This document shows, piece by piece, positions 10,235 through 21,484 of a DNA stretch of 64,000 nucleotides. Made by a program: the position numbers and the translations under genes. The notes below the pieces were generated by a model that saw nothing but the letters and a program-made list of their open reading frames with translations, ran no database searches and was not told the DNA's origin. The stretch's first letter is position 1; each line of letters begins with the position of its first letter. Origin of the DNA: an uncultured SAR324 cluster bacterium (GTDB lineage: Bacteria; SAR324; NAC60-12); contig CAJJCY010000002.1 in NCBI GenBank assembly GCA_905182865.1, positions 443,040 to 507,039 on the forward strand, in the 5' to 3' direction.

Positions 10235-11419
10235 TTATAAACCATAGTGTTCTGCTAAACGCACAAATCCAGGACGGGAATTTTCGATTGTTTCCTGAGT
10301 ACAACAAAGCGAAATTCGAAAATGTCCCGGCCCCCCAAAACCGGTTCCAGGTACAAGTAAAATGTTTTCCTGCTGTGCCCGTTTCACGAATGAAACATCA
10401 TCAGAATCAGGTGATTTAGGAAAAATGTAAAATGCACCCTGAGGTTTGACTGCTTCAAAGCCGAGGTCTGTAATCATAGACATTATTTTGTCACGGGATC
10501 GTTCGTAAACTGAGATATCAACCCTAGCTTTTCCAAGCAGAGGCAATATTTTTTGCATCATCGCAGGTGCATTGACAAAACCAAGAATACGATTGCAAAG
10601 TACTAGTGCTGCACGTAACTCTTCTCGTTCAATAATGTCCGGATGAATAGCAATATAACCTATTCTCTCACCGGGAAGTCCCAGATCTTTGGAGTGTGAA
10701 TTAACTAAAATTGAATTTGGATAGCTCAGAAATACGTTACAGTTAGTTAACCCATCATATACCAGATAGCGGTAAATATCATCTGAGACCAAATAAATCG
10801 GATGACCATATTCCTTCTCTTTGTGAAGCAGCAACTGCCCTAATTTATCCAATGTTTCCTGTGAATAAACTGCACCGGTGGGATTGTTAGGACTGTTGAT
10901 AATTACAATTTTTATACGTTCACTTAAGCTTACTTCGATGGAGTTTAGATCCGGTTGAAATTCCGCAGTAGTTTGTGCTGTTTTCAGGCAGCCACCGTGA
11001 TTTTGAGCATATGCGCCGTATTCTACAAAATACGGTGCAAGAGCCAACACTTCATCACCCGGCTCAAGCAGGGCTTTGAAGACCACATTCAGGCCGCCTC
11101 CTGCTCCAACGCACATGACCACATCTTCACTTTCAAAAGGATGCCCGGTTTCATCCTGCATTACGCCAGCAACGTATTCCCGAGTTTCCGCAAATCCGGC
11201 ATTTGGCATATAGCGGTGCATTCCCGGTTCCGGATTTTCCAAAAGTTGCCTTAATTTGACATGTACTTCTTCCGGAGGTTCAAGGATGGGGTTTCCCAGG
11301 GAAAAATCAAACACATTTTCTGAACCATGCTCTGCTTTTAGGAGTGCTCCTTCTTCAAACATTTGACGAATCCACGAGCCTTTCTCCATGGATTGCCGAA
11401 TCGATTTTGCTATTGACAT
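10235..11419 (-). CDS. PLP-dependent aminotransferase, class I/II (aspartate-aminotransferase-like)
   Basis: Fold-type I aminotransferase of 394 residues. Visible PLP contacts are SPNNPTG (Asn178), Asp213 in VSDDIYRYLVYDG, and the Schiff-base Lys244 in NSHSKDLGLPGERIGY. The GAGGGLNVVFKALL segment (105-118) binds the cofactor phosphate. The SKDLGLPGERIGY wording marks a subgroup of poorly defined aspB-like enzymes, so the amino donor is unknown. Only 21 nt separate it from purE, so it may be the first gene of the purine transcript. A role in aspartate or glycine supply to purine synthesis is speculation. Confidence 0.88.
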   Translation of the reverse strand: MSIAKSIRQSMEKGSWIRQMFEEGALLKAEHGSENVFDFSLGNPILEPPEEVHVKLRQLLENPEPGMHRYMPNAGFAETREYVAGVMQDETGHPFESEDVVMCVGAGGGLNVVFKALLEPGDEVLALAPYFVEYGAYAQNHGGCLKTAQTTAEFQPDLNSIEVSLSERIKIVIINSPNNPTGAVYSQETLDKLGQLLLHKEKEYGHPIYLVSDDIYRYLVYDGLTNCNVFLSYPNSILVNSHSKDLGLPGERIGYIAIHPDIIEREELRAALVLCNRILGFVNAPAMMQKILPLLGKARVDISVYERSRDKIMSMITDLGFEAVKPQGAFYIFPKSPDSDDVSFVKRAQQENILLVPGTGFGGPGHFRISLCCTQETIENSRPGFVRLAEHYGL

Positions 11420-11536
11420 TAGGTCACTACCTGTTTAAAAAAACAGTTTTGATAAATTTTGGAAGACGAGTAATTTTGGAGTTTCTGCAATAACAGGTGT
11501 GCCAGATTCTGCAGGACACTGTCAAGAAGTATAATC

Positions 11537-12653
11537 TCAGGTAAAGAGATTTTTAATGGATTTGACAAATTTATCACGAATCGGATTGCTTTCGTCGTCA
11601 CAGCAATCATCGAATTCATTCAACAATTCTATTTGACGTTCAGACAGTTTGGTCGGAGTTTCTACAACAATTCTGACGTGCAAATCACCACGTCCGCCAC
11701 CTCTCAGCTGTGCTATTCCCTGGTTTTTGAGACGAAAAATTTTGTGAGTTTGAGTACCTGTAGGAATTTTAAGCCTTGCTTTTCCTTCCAAAGTAGGAAC
11801 TTCCAGGTCAGTACCAAGTGTTGCTTGAGTAAAACTAATTGGGACTTCGCAAAAGATATCTGCACCGTCTCTCTCAAAAATAGAGTGATCTTTTACACTC
11901 AAAACTATGTAAAGATCCCCGCTAGATCCGCTATTTACTCCATGCTCACCTTCACCGGTAAGCTTAATCCTGGATCCACTGGAAACACCGGCAGGAATGT
12001 TTACCCTTATACGTTTTGTTTTTGAAACCCGGGTACGTCCTTGACAGGTTTTACATGGATTGGAAATGGTTTTGCCGCGCCCCCTACAACTGCTGCAGGT
12101 TGTTGCTACACTAAAAAAACCCTGTTGGACCCGTTGTTGACCTGTCCCACCGCAGGTGCCACAAATTTTTATATCTTTTTCAGATTCTGCGCCAAGACCA
12201 CTGCATGAATCACAAGTTTCCATGCGTGGAACATCAATCTCTTTTGACGAACCAAATACGGCATCTTCAAAAGAAATTTCCATATTATACTGTAAATCTG
12301 AACCACGCTCACCGCGACTTGTTGAGTCCCCAGGAGAGCCACTGAAAAAATCGCTGAAAATATCTCCGAAAACATCCCCAAATCCGTTCCCTCCGGCAGC
12401 ACCAGATCCTCTCATTCCACTGCCCATACCTTCAGCAGCATGGCCGAATTGATCATAACGCGATCTTTTTTCTTTGTCTCCAAGCACCTCAAATGCCTCT
12501 GATGCTTCTTTGAATTTATCTTCAGAAGTTTTGATCATCCGGATTACGATCTGGATGATGTTTCATTGCGACCTTACGGTACGCTTTTTTTAGTTCGTCT
12601 GAAGAAGCATTCTGGGATACACCCAACACCTCATAATAATCGCGTTTTGCCAT
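11537..12653 (-). CDS. dnaJ: Chaperone protein DnaJ, frameshifted in the J domain
   Basis: Hsp40 co-chaperone that delivers clients to DnaK. From the ATG at 12653 it reads [13 protein letters not shown] and reaches the HPD motif in [10 protein letters not shown]. The frame then breaks in an A4 run at 12529-12532; removing one A restores [16 protein letters not shown]. After that come the G/F-rich region and four zinc modules ([32 protein letters not shown]) and the C-terminal client-binding domains. Total length near 372 residues is normal. It is the last gene of the chaperone cluster. The break is probably a sequencing error. Confidence 0.93.
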
Positions 12654-12751
12654 TTAAAGTCCCAAATACCAAGTACAAAGTACCAAGTTCAAAATCTTAA
12701 GTTACAAAATTCAAGTTCCAAGCTCATCGAACATTGACACCATACTGCCTG
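12654..12751. repeat. Low-complexity near-tandem repeat between dnaK and dnaJ
   Basis: The 98-bp spacer contains imperfect repeats of AAGTACCAAGT/AAGTTCCAAG type units (about 12660-12722). No gene is seen. It may be a slippage-derived intergenic repeat. No clear terminator or promoter is visible. Confidence 0.4.
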
Positions 12752-14691
<1,940 letters not shown>

Positions 14692-14781
14692 TTAATTAAT
14701 GACTTACCCTGGTAGCAAACTTACTCATTAATTACGAGGGGATTCCGTTTAACTTTTACTAATAAATTCCAGTTTAATAAC

Positions 14782-15388
14782 TCAATTTTTTCCTGATACC
14801 CTGACCATGGCAGGGCGAATGATGCGATCATGCAGGAGGTATCCTCCCAGACATTCCTCCACAATATGATTTTCTGGAACAGAATCTGACTCAACAACAC
14901 CAACTGCCTGGTGGAAATTGGGATCAAAGACTTCTCCAATTGTATCAACTCTGGACACCCCAAATTTTTCAAAAACTTCATGGGTCATTTTATTGACCAT
15001 CTCCAGTCCCTCTATCATACTGTCAACGTCATTATTTTCACTTTTTGCATGTGAGATAGCCCGTTCAAGATTATCCAGAGACGGTAAAAGTTCTTTAATA
15101 AAATCGAGATTAAAATACTTCAAGCGATCAGATGCTTTCTCGAGTCGTTCGCTTTTTATAGTTTTCAAACTCTGCAAATAAACGTAAAAACTTGTCATTC
15201 CATTTCTCTTTGCACCAATCCTTTTCCAAAAGATCTTCTTCAACAGATGCAGTTTCATTATTATCTGCGGAAGTGTCGGAAATTTCTGTAGCAGTCACTT
15301 CTTCAATATTTCCATTCGCTTTTTCTTTTTTGAGTTTATTTGTTTTCTGCTTTTTCACGGCAGTTTCTTTCAATTTTCTTGCACTCAT
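14782..15388 (-). CDS. grpE: Nucleotide exchange factor GrpE, frameshifted
   Basis: Releases ADP from DnaK. The N-terminal frame (MSARKLKETAVKKQ...) carries an acidic, low-complexity region and ends in FAEFENYKKR. The second frame continues SERLEKASDRLKYF, LLPSLDNLERAI and the C-terminal head with FDPNFHQAVG and IRPAMVRVS. The switch is in an A5 run near 15150-15158, where one A too many explains the break. Joined length of about 202 residues is normal. It lies 18 nt after hrcA and 108 bp before dnaK. Confidence 0.92.
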
Positions 15389-15406
15389 AACATCTATGTT
15401 TCAGAT

Positions 15407-16504
15407 TCAGTCGTAAGATCGTTCGGTTATAGTTTCAGACAAAATTTTGGCAGTATATTCCACTACAGAAATTATCTTTTTATAATCCATACTTGTGGGG
15501 CCAACAACTCCGATGGAACCTAAAACATTTTGATTGTTCCTGTAACTAGTCATGATTAGTGAACAACCGTGCAATTGTTCAAAGTCGTTTTCAATGCCAA
15601 TAAAAATATGAACACCTTTTTCCCTCATTGAATCATCAAGGATTTTCATTATTTCGCTTTTCTGATTAAAAGCGTCAATTAAAGATCGTAATGAGGACTT
15701 CTCATCAAAATGTGGGTCCAGCAACAGGTTCATCTGTCCGTCTATCAACATTTCGCCTGGATTATTTAGTTCAAAAGCTTTTTTACCCAGACGAACTGCT
15801 TGAGCTAAAAGATCGTGGTAACTATAAACTGAATAAGCTAATCCATTCTTTTCTCTAATTTCCTGCATAGAATGATTTTTAAATTTGTCATTCAGGAATG
15901 AGGCTACTGAGTTAAGAAAATCTTGTGTATGGCTGTCCGTGACAAAAATAATCTTGTCACGGACCACACCTGCTTTAGTGACTAAAATCACTAAAATTCT
16001 GTCTTCACTAATTTTAATTAATTCAATCCGCTGCAGACGACTGACAGAAGCCTTAGGTGTACTCACTACACAGGCAAATTTGGTGAGATCTGCCAACAAA
16101 TGAACTGCCTCTGCCAAAATTCCTTCTACCTGCATTCCCTGTTCGGTGGAAACCAGAGTAATTTTTTGTTTAATTTGTTCAGGAACACTGCTTGGTGTAG
16201 ACAAGGAATTGACGTAAAATCTGTAGGCTTTATCGGTAGGTACTCGTCCTGCAGAGGTATGGGTCTGAATCAGAAAGCCCATTTCTGCAAGATCCGACAT
16301 AATGTTGCGAATCGTAGCGGGTGAAAGCTGGACTCCAAGCGATTTTGAAAGTGTACGTGAACCGATTGGCTCTGAAGATTGAATGTAATTTTCTATGATG
16401 CTATTAAGCACTAACTGTGCACGTTCATTTAAAACCATGTCTTCCAGTAATCCACTTTTTCCGGTAACTGCAGCCTTTTTCCTCAAAAGTAAATCTCCAT
16501 GCAC
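15407..16504 (-). CDS. hrcA: Heat-inducible transcription repressor HrcA
   Basis: Repressor of the chaperone cluster that binds CIRCE and needs GroEL for activity. The winged-helix N-terminus includes SEPIGSRTLSKSLGVQLSPA and TIRNIMSDLAEMGFL, followed by the GRVPTDKAYRFYV motif. The C-terminal half has the family's GPTSMDY segment. The frame opens at 16504, only 9 nt from the CIRCE, and has no visible ribosome site. The internal ATG at 16438 (MVLNERAQLVL) matches the normal family start better. It heads the hrcA-grpE-dnaK-dnaJ order common outside the gammaproteobacteria. Confidence 0.94.
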   Translation of the reverse strand: MHGDLLLRKKAAVTGKSGLLEDMVLNERAQLVLNSIIENYIQSSEPIGSRTLSKSLGVQLSPATIRNIMSDLAEMGFLIQTHTSAGRVPTDKAYRFYVNSLSTPSSVPEQIKQKITLVSTEQGMQVEGILAEAVHLLADLTKFACVVSTPKASVSRLQRIELIKISEDRILVILVTKAGVVRDKIIFVTDSHTQDFLNSVASFLNDKFKNHSMQEIREKNGLAYSVYSYHDLLAQAVRLGKKAFELNNPGEMLIDGQMNLLLDPHFDEKSSLRSLIDAFNQKSEIMKILDDSMREKGVHIFIGIENDFEQLHGCSLIMTSYRNNQNVLGSIGVVGPTSMDYKKIISVVEYTAKILSETITERSYD

Positions 16505-16513
16505 ATTGTTTTT

Positions 16514-16540
16514 TTAGCACTCATTAGATGGTAGTGCTAA
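16514..16540 (-). promoter_or_regulatory. CIRCE operator (HrcA binding site)
   Basis: An inverted repeat TTAGCACTC, 9-nt spacer, TAGTGCTAA lies directly upstream of hrcA. It matches the CIRCE consensus at all positions except one in the right arm (T instead of G). HrcA should bind here and shut off the whole chaperone cluster in the absence of heat stress. Confidence 0.93.
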
Positions 16541-16542
16541 TA

Positions 16543-16571
16543 ATTTAACAATTATTAGAGGCATAAGTCAA
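16543..16571 (-). promoter_or_regulatory. Housekeeping promoter of the hrcA cluster
   Basis: On the minus strand TTGACT (16566-16571), a 17-nt spacer and TTAAAT (16543-16548) stand immediately before the CIRCE. With an 18-nt spacer, TAAATT also fits. The operator would lie at or just after the transcription start, the usual layout for HrcA-repressed promoters. Confidence 0.65.
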
Positions 16572-16804
16572 GCGAAAGATAAAACATGAATATATTAAGA
16601 GAATATTTGTCAGTTAAGTCAGGAAGGAAAGAAAAAGCGACACTGTGAATATTCTGAATGATGATATACCACATCCAAAAAGATTTATAAGTTATTTCTC
16701 AACTTGCGGGATTCCAAAAACAAGTCTATGATGCCTCGGTATTTTTGTTCAAGTTCGTCTTGTTCTCTAAATGATTGATTTTTTACTAATTTTAATTTTC
16801 TAAC
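16572..16804. other. Intergenic region without recognisable gene
   Basis: AT-rich DNA between the chaperone promoter and a small unknown gene. I see no convincing ORF, RNA gene or strong hairpin. Confidence 0.4.
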
Positions 16805-17029
16805 CTAAAAATAAATGTGTCTTAGAATCCAACCTTCCTTACTCAAATCTATAAAAAACATTTTTTTGGACTCACCTTCTTCTTGATTTGTGTAACTGAA
16901 ACGTACCACTATTTGTCCACGCTGTTCTCCTGTCCAATAGTGTATAAACCCCAGTTCCGGATGTTCCAGATCTCCCTCAACAGCATTAGGCCAGTTTTCT
17001 TTTATTTTATCTTCTGAAATCTTATTCAT
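16805..17029 (-). CDS. Small hypothetical protein
   Basis: A 74-residue, acidic soluble protein starting MNKISEDKIKENWPNAVEGD, with a strand-rich middle (GQIVVRFSYTNQEEG, KKMFFIDLSKEGW). No signal peptide or membrane segment is visible. Its ATG lies 5 nt after the stop of the upstream membrane-protein gene, so the two probably form an operon. I do not recognise the family. Confidence 0.6.
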   Translation of the reverse strand: MNKISEDKIKENWPNAVEGDLEHPELGFIHYWTGEQRGQIVVRFSYTNQEEGESKKMFFIDLSKEGWILRHIYF

Positions 17030-17034
17030 TTTTT

Positions 17035-18231
17035 TTACACAAAAAGTAATTTTTGAGCACTCTTACGAGTCTCCGGATCAGAAAATCGATAGACTGCCCG
17101 GTCCATAAAATAATGCATAAATCCGCTTGCAAGGCCAATTCCCACTAGAAATCTTTCCCAAGACGAGTTTTGCAGCCATTCCATAAAAGAAGGGAAAAAT
17201 TGTTCGCTGTAGCGTCCTCCAGCAGACACAGCTTCGATTTCCAGAAACGGAGTCATAAGAACAGAAAAAGTACAGAGGAGAAACAAAACCTTCCAGGGTT
17301 TCCAAAAAATATCAACTGAAGAGTCTCCTGTGAAACCAATTTCCGGATTTGTTTTTAAAGTTGTATCATTTCCAGCCATATGAACCGTCAACCCCAAAGC
17401 GACCATCCAGTGCTGAAGTGTCCACAGCATAAAAAACTGAAATGGATTCAACTGATATGCTCCCATTACCATTACTCCTATTCCAAGTATATATAAAATT
17501 CGTGGAAGTCCAGAATCATGTAGAAACGCATTACGAATCATGAAAATAGTGATTCCTGCAACTAGCAAAGTTCCAAGTCGCAACAATAGTGGAATTCCTT
17601 CAAAAACCCAATCTCCTGTTAGCAAGGGCAAAAAATTCTTTTCCTGTAAAAACGACGTCCCATGCAACAGTTCGGCAATCAAAACCAAACCGCCTCCAAC
17701 TCCCCAACAATACCACCTATCCCGCTTATTGAACAATGGTGCAGATTTGGAATTCCAGCGGTGATGATATAGTCGAAGGAGACCGTAGTGCTGTGCCGCA
17801 AAGTGATGCATTCCCCAAGCGAAGTCCAGTAAAATCATTCCTAATATTCTTACAGAAACCGGGACCGGTAAAACCGACTCAGGAATAAAAAGCACAGCAA
17901 AAACAAACGATACAAGTAGAAGTGGAATAAACACGAAACGCACCTGCTGATTTTTGAGAAGAGGATGGTAAGCCTGTGTTCTCCATGCCAAATAAAATGA
18001 ACTGAAGCGGTGTGAAATCCAGAAAAGGAATACACCTGCGGCATAAAACATTTCCTGTACATGCAAGTCACTGGTCATGAGCATCAGTAAGGTCAACCAT
18101 AGTCCTGAGTGCAGCCAGAATACATCCCAGGCAGGTGACCTGACCCAGCTATTTCCTTTAACACCTACTGTCAGACTTAGGGGGAATTGACAAATTTTTC
18201 TGAATAATGATAATCCCACTGATTCATGCAA
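17035..18231 (-). CDS. Polytopic membrane protein of unknown function
   Basis: About 398 residues with eight or more hydrophobic segments, for example LLLVSFVFAVLFIPESVLPV, WGVGGGLVLIAELL and PRILYILGIGVMVMGAYQL. A His-rich stretch in one loop (HHFAAQHYGLLRLYHHRW) could bind metal or haem; that is inference only. The frame opens with TTG at 18231, and a GTG four codons later is an alternative. It is followed 5 nt later by a small acidic protein gene. Confidence 0.7.
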   Translation of the reverse strand: MHESVGLSLFRKICQFPLSLTVGVKGNSWVRSPAWDVFWLHSGLWLTLLMLMTSDLHVQEMFYAAGVFLFWISHRFSSFYLAWRTQAYHPLLKNQQVRFVFIPLLLVSFVFAVLFIPESVLPVPVSVRILGMILLDFAWGMHHFAAQHYGLLRLYHHRWNSKSAPLFNKRDRWYCWGVGGGLVLIAELLHGTSFLQEKNFLPLLTGDWVFEGIPLLLRLGTLLVAGITIFMIRNAFLHDSGLPRILYILGIGVMVMGAYQLNPFQFFMLWTLQHWMVALGLTVHMAGNDTTLKTNPEIGFTGDSSVDIFWKPWKVLFLLCTFSVLMTPFLEIEAVSAGGRYSEQFFPSFMEWLQNSSWERFLVGIGLASGFMHYFMDRAVYRFSDPETRKSAQKLLFV

Positions 18232-18577
18232 AAGAATAAAATTTCAAATTACAGTTATAGTAATGAGTTACACCTGAGTATCTCATATTTACCATGTTGT
18301 CTCAAGTGCTGAACTTTGATGAATGGAAGATCTCAAAAGTGTCAAACTCTCGAACATAAACCTCAAAATTTATGAAAACACTTAAATGTACTGCTGCTAC
18401 CATCACACGAATGAAAACAGCGGCATTTAAAAGCAATACGACAAATAGTTTCCAACTTAAACCGATTTTAACCATCATCTATTCCAACAGGCAATTCTGA
18501 TATTAAACTGAAATGTAATTATTACTACAGTAAGTGTAACATGAAAATGTGAAGTAAATTTGAAGATCTAAATTAAC
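18232..18577. other. Intergenic region without recognisable gene
   Basis: About 345 bp between divergent genes. I see no convincing ORF, RNA or repeat. Confidence 0.4.
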
Positions 18578-18640
18578 TTGCGAATGCCAGTTTTTTTTAG
18601 CATGCTTGCTTTCAGTTTTTTATACATTTTGAAAAATATT

Positions 18641-19075
18641 ATGCATCATTATTTTGCTTACGGATCCAACATGAGTGCCAGACGTATCCGGCACAGAATA
18701 GGCTGGGCACCTTCTAGAATTGCAACAATTTTACATGATTACCAACTCGCTTTTGACAAACAGTCCAATGATGGAGGAAAAGCAAACATTCAATTCTCTT
18801 CCGGAAATAATGTGGAAGGTGTTCTCTATTTTGTTAAAGAGGAAGATCTAGTGGTGTTGGATAAATACGAAGGTGTAGCTGACCAGCAGTACGTTCGTCA
18901 TGAAATAGAAGTCCAGGATCGCGCCGGCCACCTGATGCCGGCTGTGGCATATGTTGCCCTCAATACAGGAAAAGAATCTCGTCCAACCAGAGAATACCTG
19001 AATTTTCTACTTGAAGGTGAACATCTGCTAAGTCCAGAATATGTCACAAAACTTGAAGAAATTGCGACTCTCTAA
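18641..19075 (+). CDS. Gamma-glutamylcyclotransferase-family protein
   Basis: The sequence MHHYFAYGSNMSARRI carries the YGSNM signature of the GGCT fold. DKYEGV supplies the glutamate expected at the active site. The family cyclises gamma-glutamyl amines to pyroglutamate, as in glutathione turnover. The frame is open from an ATG at 18578, which would add a hydrophobic 21-residue leader. Because the family is cytosolic and the YFAYGSN motif normally sits at the very N-terminus, I prefer the ATG at 18641. It appears monocistronic. Confidence 0.85.
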   Translation: MHHYFAYGSNMSARRIRHRIGWAPSRIATILHDYQLAFDKQSNDGGKANIQFSSGNNVEGVLYFVKEEDLVVLDKYEGVADQQYVRHEIEVQDRAGHLMPAVAYVALNTGKESRPTREYLNFLLEGEHLLSPEYVTKLEEIATL

Positions 19076-19162
19076 AGACATATTTTGGTAGAATCCAGTC
19101 TTGATTCGTGTGAACTTGACTCTAAGTAGTATGCTAGAAACTTTGGACAAAAAAACCATTAG

Positions 19163-19528
19163 CTATTGAAAGCGGTTTGGATGATAAGTCTGATCCCATT
19201 CACATCGTTCATCCCAATCATTGCGTGAGGCACATACTGTAGGAGGCGGACGATAAATACAGTAATAGTTTTTTCCTCCAGGAAGATCAGTTACTATTGG
19301 CACTTTATAAGTCTTACCATCCTCAAAGGTTGCCCAAAATCCCCAGGAAGTTGTCCTAATCCTTCTGAGTTTAACTCGGCGTGAAGGTGAAATGTACTGA
19401 TAATAAGGATCAGAATACACCAATGCGCATAGTTCAAGTACTCTTTGCTGATTACCTGTAGGATAAGAATAGTTGGGACCAATCTCCTTACTACTACAGG
19501 CTCCAAGTCCAATTCCCAAAAACAGCAC
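19163..19528 (-). CDS. Small putative lipoprotein
   Basis: A 121-residue product with a lipobox-like LGIGLGAC near residues 4-11, followed by a Tyr- and Cys-rich domain. It ends in a Cys-containing stretch (YYCIYRPPPTVCASRNDWDERC). The GTG start gives a signal peptide with no basic N-region. Upstream codons are hydrophobic (LQFSLFCVVVL) but have no ATG, so the true start may be a rare codon or lost to an indel. The family is not recognised; a cell-envelope location is inferred. Confidence 0.55.
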   Translation of the reverse strand: MLFLGIGLGACSSKEIGPNYSYPTGNQQRVLELCALVYSDPYYQYISPSRRVKLRRIRTTSWGFWATFEDGKTYKVPIVTDLPGGKNYYCIYRPPPTVCASRNDWDERCEWDQTYHPNRFQ

Positions 19529-19670
19529 TACTACACAAAATAATGAAAATTGTAAATTCGTAAAATAAATTTCAATTCAACATTAACATTTTTCTTTAGT
19601 ATCAACATGTTTCCGTGTTCACACACTGAATTTATTTTAATTTTATAATACGGAACAGTAGTCATCAGAA

Positions 19671-21473
19671 TTAATAATAATCTGTCCGGAAAACTGGTTG
19701 AAACAATTCCTTTCTGTGGGCACAAATTGGATCCGCACTACAGGAAGAACATTCTGGTTCACTCATTTCCGGACATCTTTTGCGTGAAAAAAAGAAATAT
19801 TCATCTACTGTTGCCATCGTTCGTCCAGAAAGATCCGGAAGTTTCTCTACTGCCTGATAAGCAGCAAAGCGGATCTCCCTCTCTTCACTTGCAGATACCA
19901 ACTCTCTTCTTTCCAGTTTTTCACGTAATATTTCATCTCTCACGTCCAGCATCCCCATCCGCAGATTTGATCTCATGCAGTGGTAATCTACAATCGGCGG
20001 AAGTGATTCCATCTTTCCAAATTCAAAATATTTTTCCGGTCGATTGTTTAGAATCATCGCCAGCAAAGCACTCTTTTTACGTAAAGGGTCTTCACGATAA
20101 CCCCCGACGTGATCCAGTTTAGCCAGGAAAGTTGCCAGGGGACGTTTAGATTTAGAAGCTGATTTTAAAATACTTTGAGGGGTCCAACCAAGTTCAAGCA
20201 TGGTTTTACCGTAACGCTTAGCTGCATCCAGATGAAGTTCCAGAACCGGCATAACATCTTCTTTATTGTCTGAAAGGAATAATTGGCGAAGCTCATTTAA
20301 TGTCAACTCCGCCTGCCGTTCTGCTAAAAAAAAGTTTGGATCCTCATCCAGCTTTTGTTTGTAGGCCATAAAAAGATAAAAAGCACCTTTCAGTTCATTT
20401 CCGCCGATTTTACTTATTAACGGTAAATGGTAATGCTTTTCTTTGCTGGACCAAAAACTAAACTGCTGCAGTACAGTGACAAAAAAATATTCTACTGTCA
20501 ATGGATGAGTAAGAGGGGGCAGTGTGAAATCAATGAAATTATATGGCTTTTCCGCTTCAAATTCGGAAATCAGTTTTGCCGTTTGTTGAACTTGATCATG
20601 ATTTACAAGCACACGAGCATTGATATTATTTGTTCTGATTTTTGATTTTATATATAGTTTTTCAGGACCAACTGCTTTAATTACTTCAGAAGCCAATACA
20701 GAGGCAGACATTGCTGCTTTTACAGGATGCTCACCCTGTGCAATTCCTGATATTGTTGCTCCACAAAATGCATCTCCTGCACCTGTAGGGTCTAACACAT
20801 TTACTTGTTTTGGATCCAACAGATATTGATATTCACCAAGAAAAACAGAGGCTCCATTTTTGCCTTTTGTAACAAAAATATGTTTTCCGGTTGCGCACCT
20901 GAATTCAGTGTTTTTAGGAAAAACTGCATTAGCTTCTTCCTCATTCATGAAAAAAATATCTGAAGCCTGAATAACATCTTTTACCAACTCAGGTCCCTGT
21001 TCAATCAAGGGTTTACCAGTTCCTGCCGAAATAAGTTCAGCATTCCGTTTACGACAAATATTGATAAATTCCAATTGCTTGATTGTATTTCCCAAAGGGA
21101 CAAGATGCACCAGATCATATTCAGAAAAATCATCTGGCAAATCTTCTACTGTCATCGCTCCTTCCGCTCCAAAAAATGAGCGTTTATAATTTGTTTGTCC
21201 ATTAGCATGAACGATGTGGAATCTTGGTAATTCGTCAGGACTGACCTTCGGACCAATCCATTTTACGTGTGCCGAAAACTCTAAGAGCGTTGCTGGGACA
21301 GGGGACGGCAGCGGTGCTAACAGTGTTACATCTACTCCACTTTTGGCAGCCGCCAGCGCAGTATATAGTCCAGCACCTCCGGGAGAATAATGGTCTTTTC
21401 CTTTAATAGTGAGGATATCAAGTGAGGATCCTCCAATGACGAGAATTTTTGCGGATTTATTAATAGTTGTCAT
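19671..21473 (-). CDS. PfkB-family nucleoside kinase fused to a Qng1-like / HhH-glycosylase-like Fe-S domain
   Basis: A 600-residue fusion. Residues 1-285 are a ribokinase-type kinase: GGAGLYTALAAAKSG (32-46), MNEEEANAVF, and DPTGAGDAFCGA (228-239) with catalytic Asp234. Residues 320-600 look like the queuosine-salvage N-glycosylase family (Qng1/DUF2419): FSFW (338-341), KGAFYLFMAYKQKL, LELHLDAAKRYGKTML, PPIVDYHCMR (492-501) and EIRFAAYQAVEKL. The end adds four cysteines (567, 575, 578, 584; C-X7-C-X2-C-X5-C), close to the Fe-S loop of EndoIII/MutY glycosylases. Inference: the kinase phosphorylates queuosine (or another nucleoside) and the second domain releases the base. The kinase call is firm; the second domain is by eye. 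Confidence 0.7.
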   Translation of the reverse strand: MTTINKSAKILVIGGSSLDILTIKGKDHYSPGGAGLYTALAAAKSGVDVTLLAPLPSPVPATLLEFSAHVKWIGPKVSPDELPRFHIVHANGQTNYKRSFFGAEGAMTVEDLPDDFSEYDLVHLVPLGNTIKQLEFINICRKRNAELISAGTGKPLIEQGPELVKDVIQASDIFFMNEEEANAVFPKNTEFRCATGKHIFVTKGKNGASVFLGEYQYLLDPKQVNVLDPTGAGDAFCGATISGIAQGEHPVKAAMSASVLASEVIKAVGPEKLYIKSKIRTNNINARVLVNHDQVQQTAKLISEFEAEKPYNFIDFTLPPLTHPLTVEYFFVTVLQQFSFWSSKEKHYHLPLISKIGGNELKGAFYLFMAYKQKLDEDPNFFLAERQAELTLNELRQLFLSDNKEDVMPVLELHLDAAKRYGKTMLELGWTPQSILKSASKSKRPLATFLAKLDHVGGYREDPLRKKSALLAMILNNRPEKYFEFGKMESLPPIVDYHCMRSNLRMGMLDVRDEILREKLERRELVSASEEREIRFAAYQAVEKLPDLSGRTMATVDEYFFFSRKRCPEMSEPECSSCSADPICAHRKELFQPVFRTDYY

Positions 21474-21484
21474 GCTCCAACATT

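Noticed and set aside
11431..11446. CTGTTT/AAACAG hairpin before the aminotransferase as a dnaJ terminator
   Set aside because: The stem is only six A/T-rich pairs, the loop is a run of A, and it abuts the next start codon; too weak to call.
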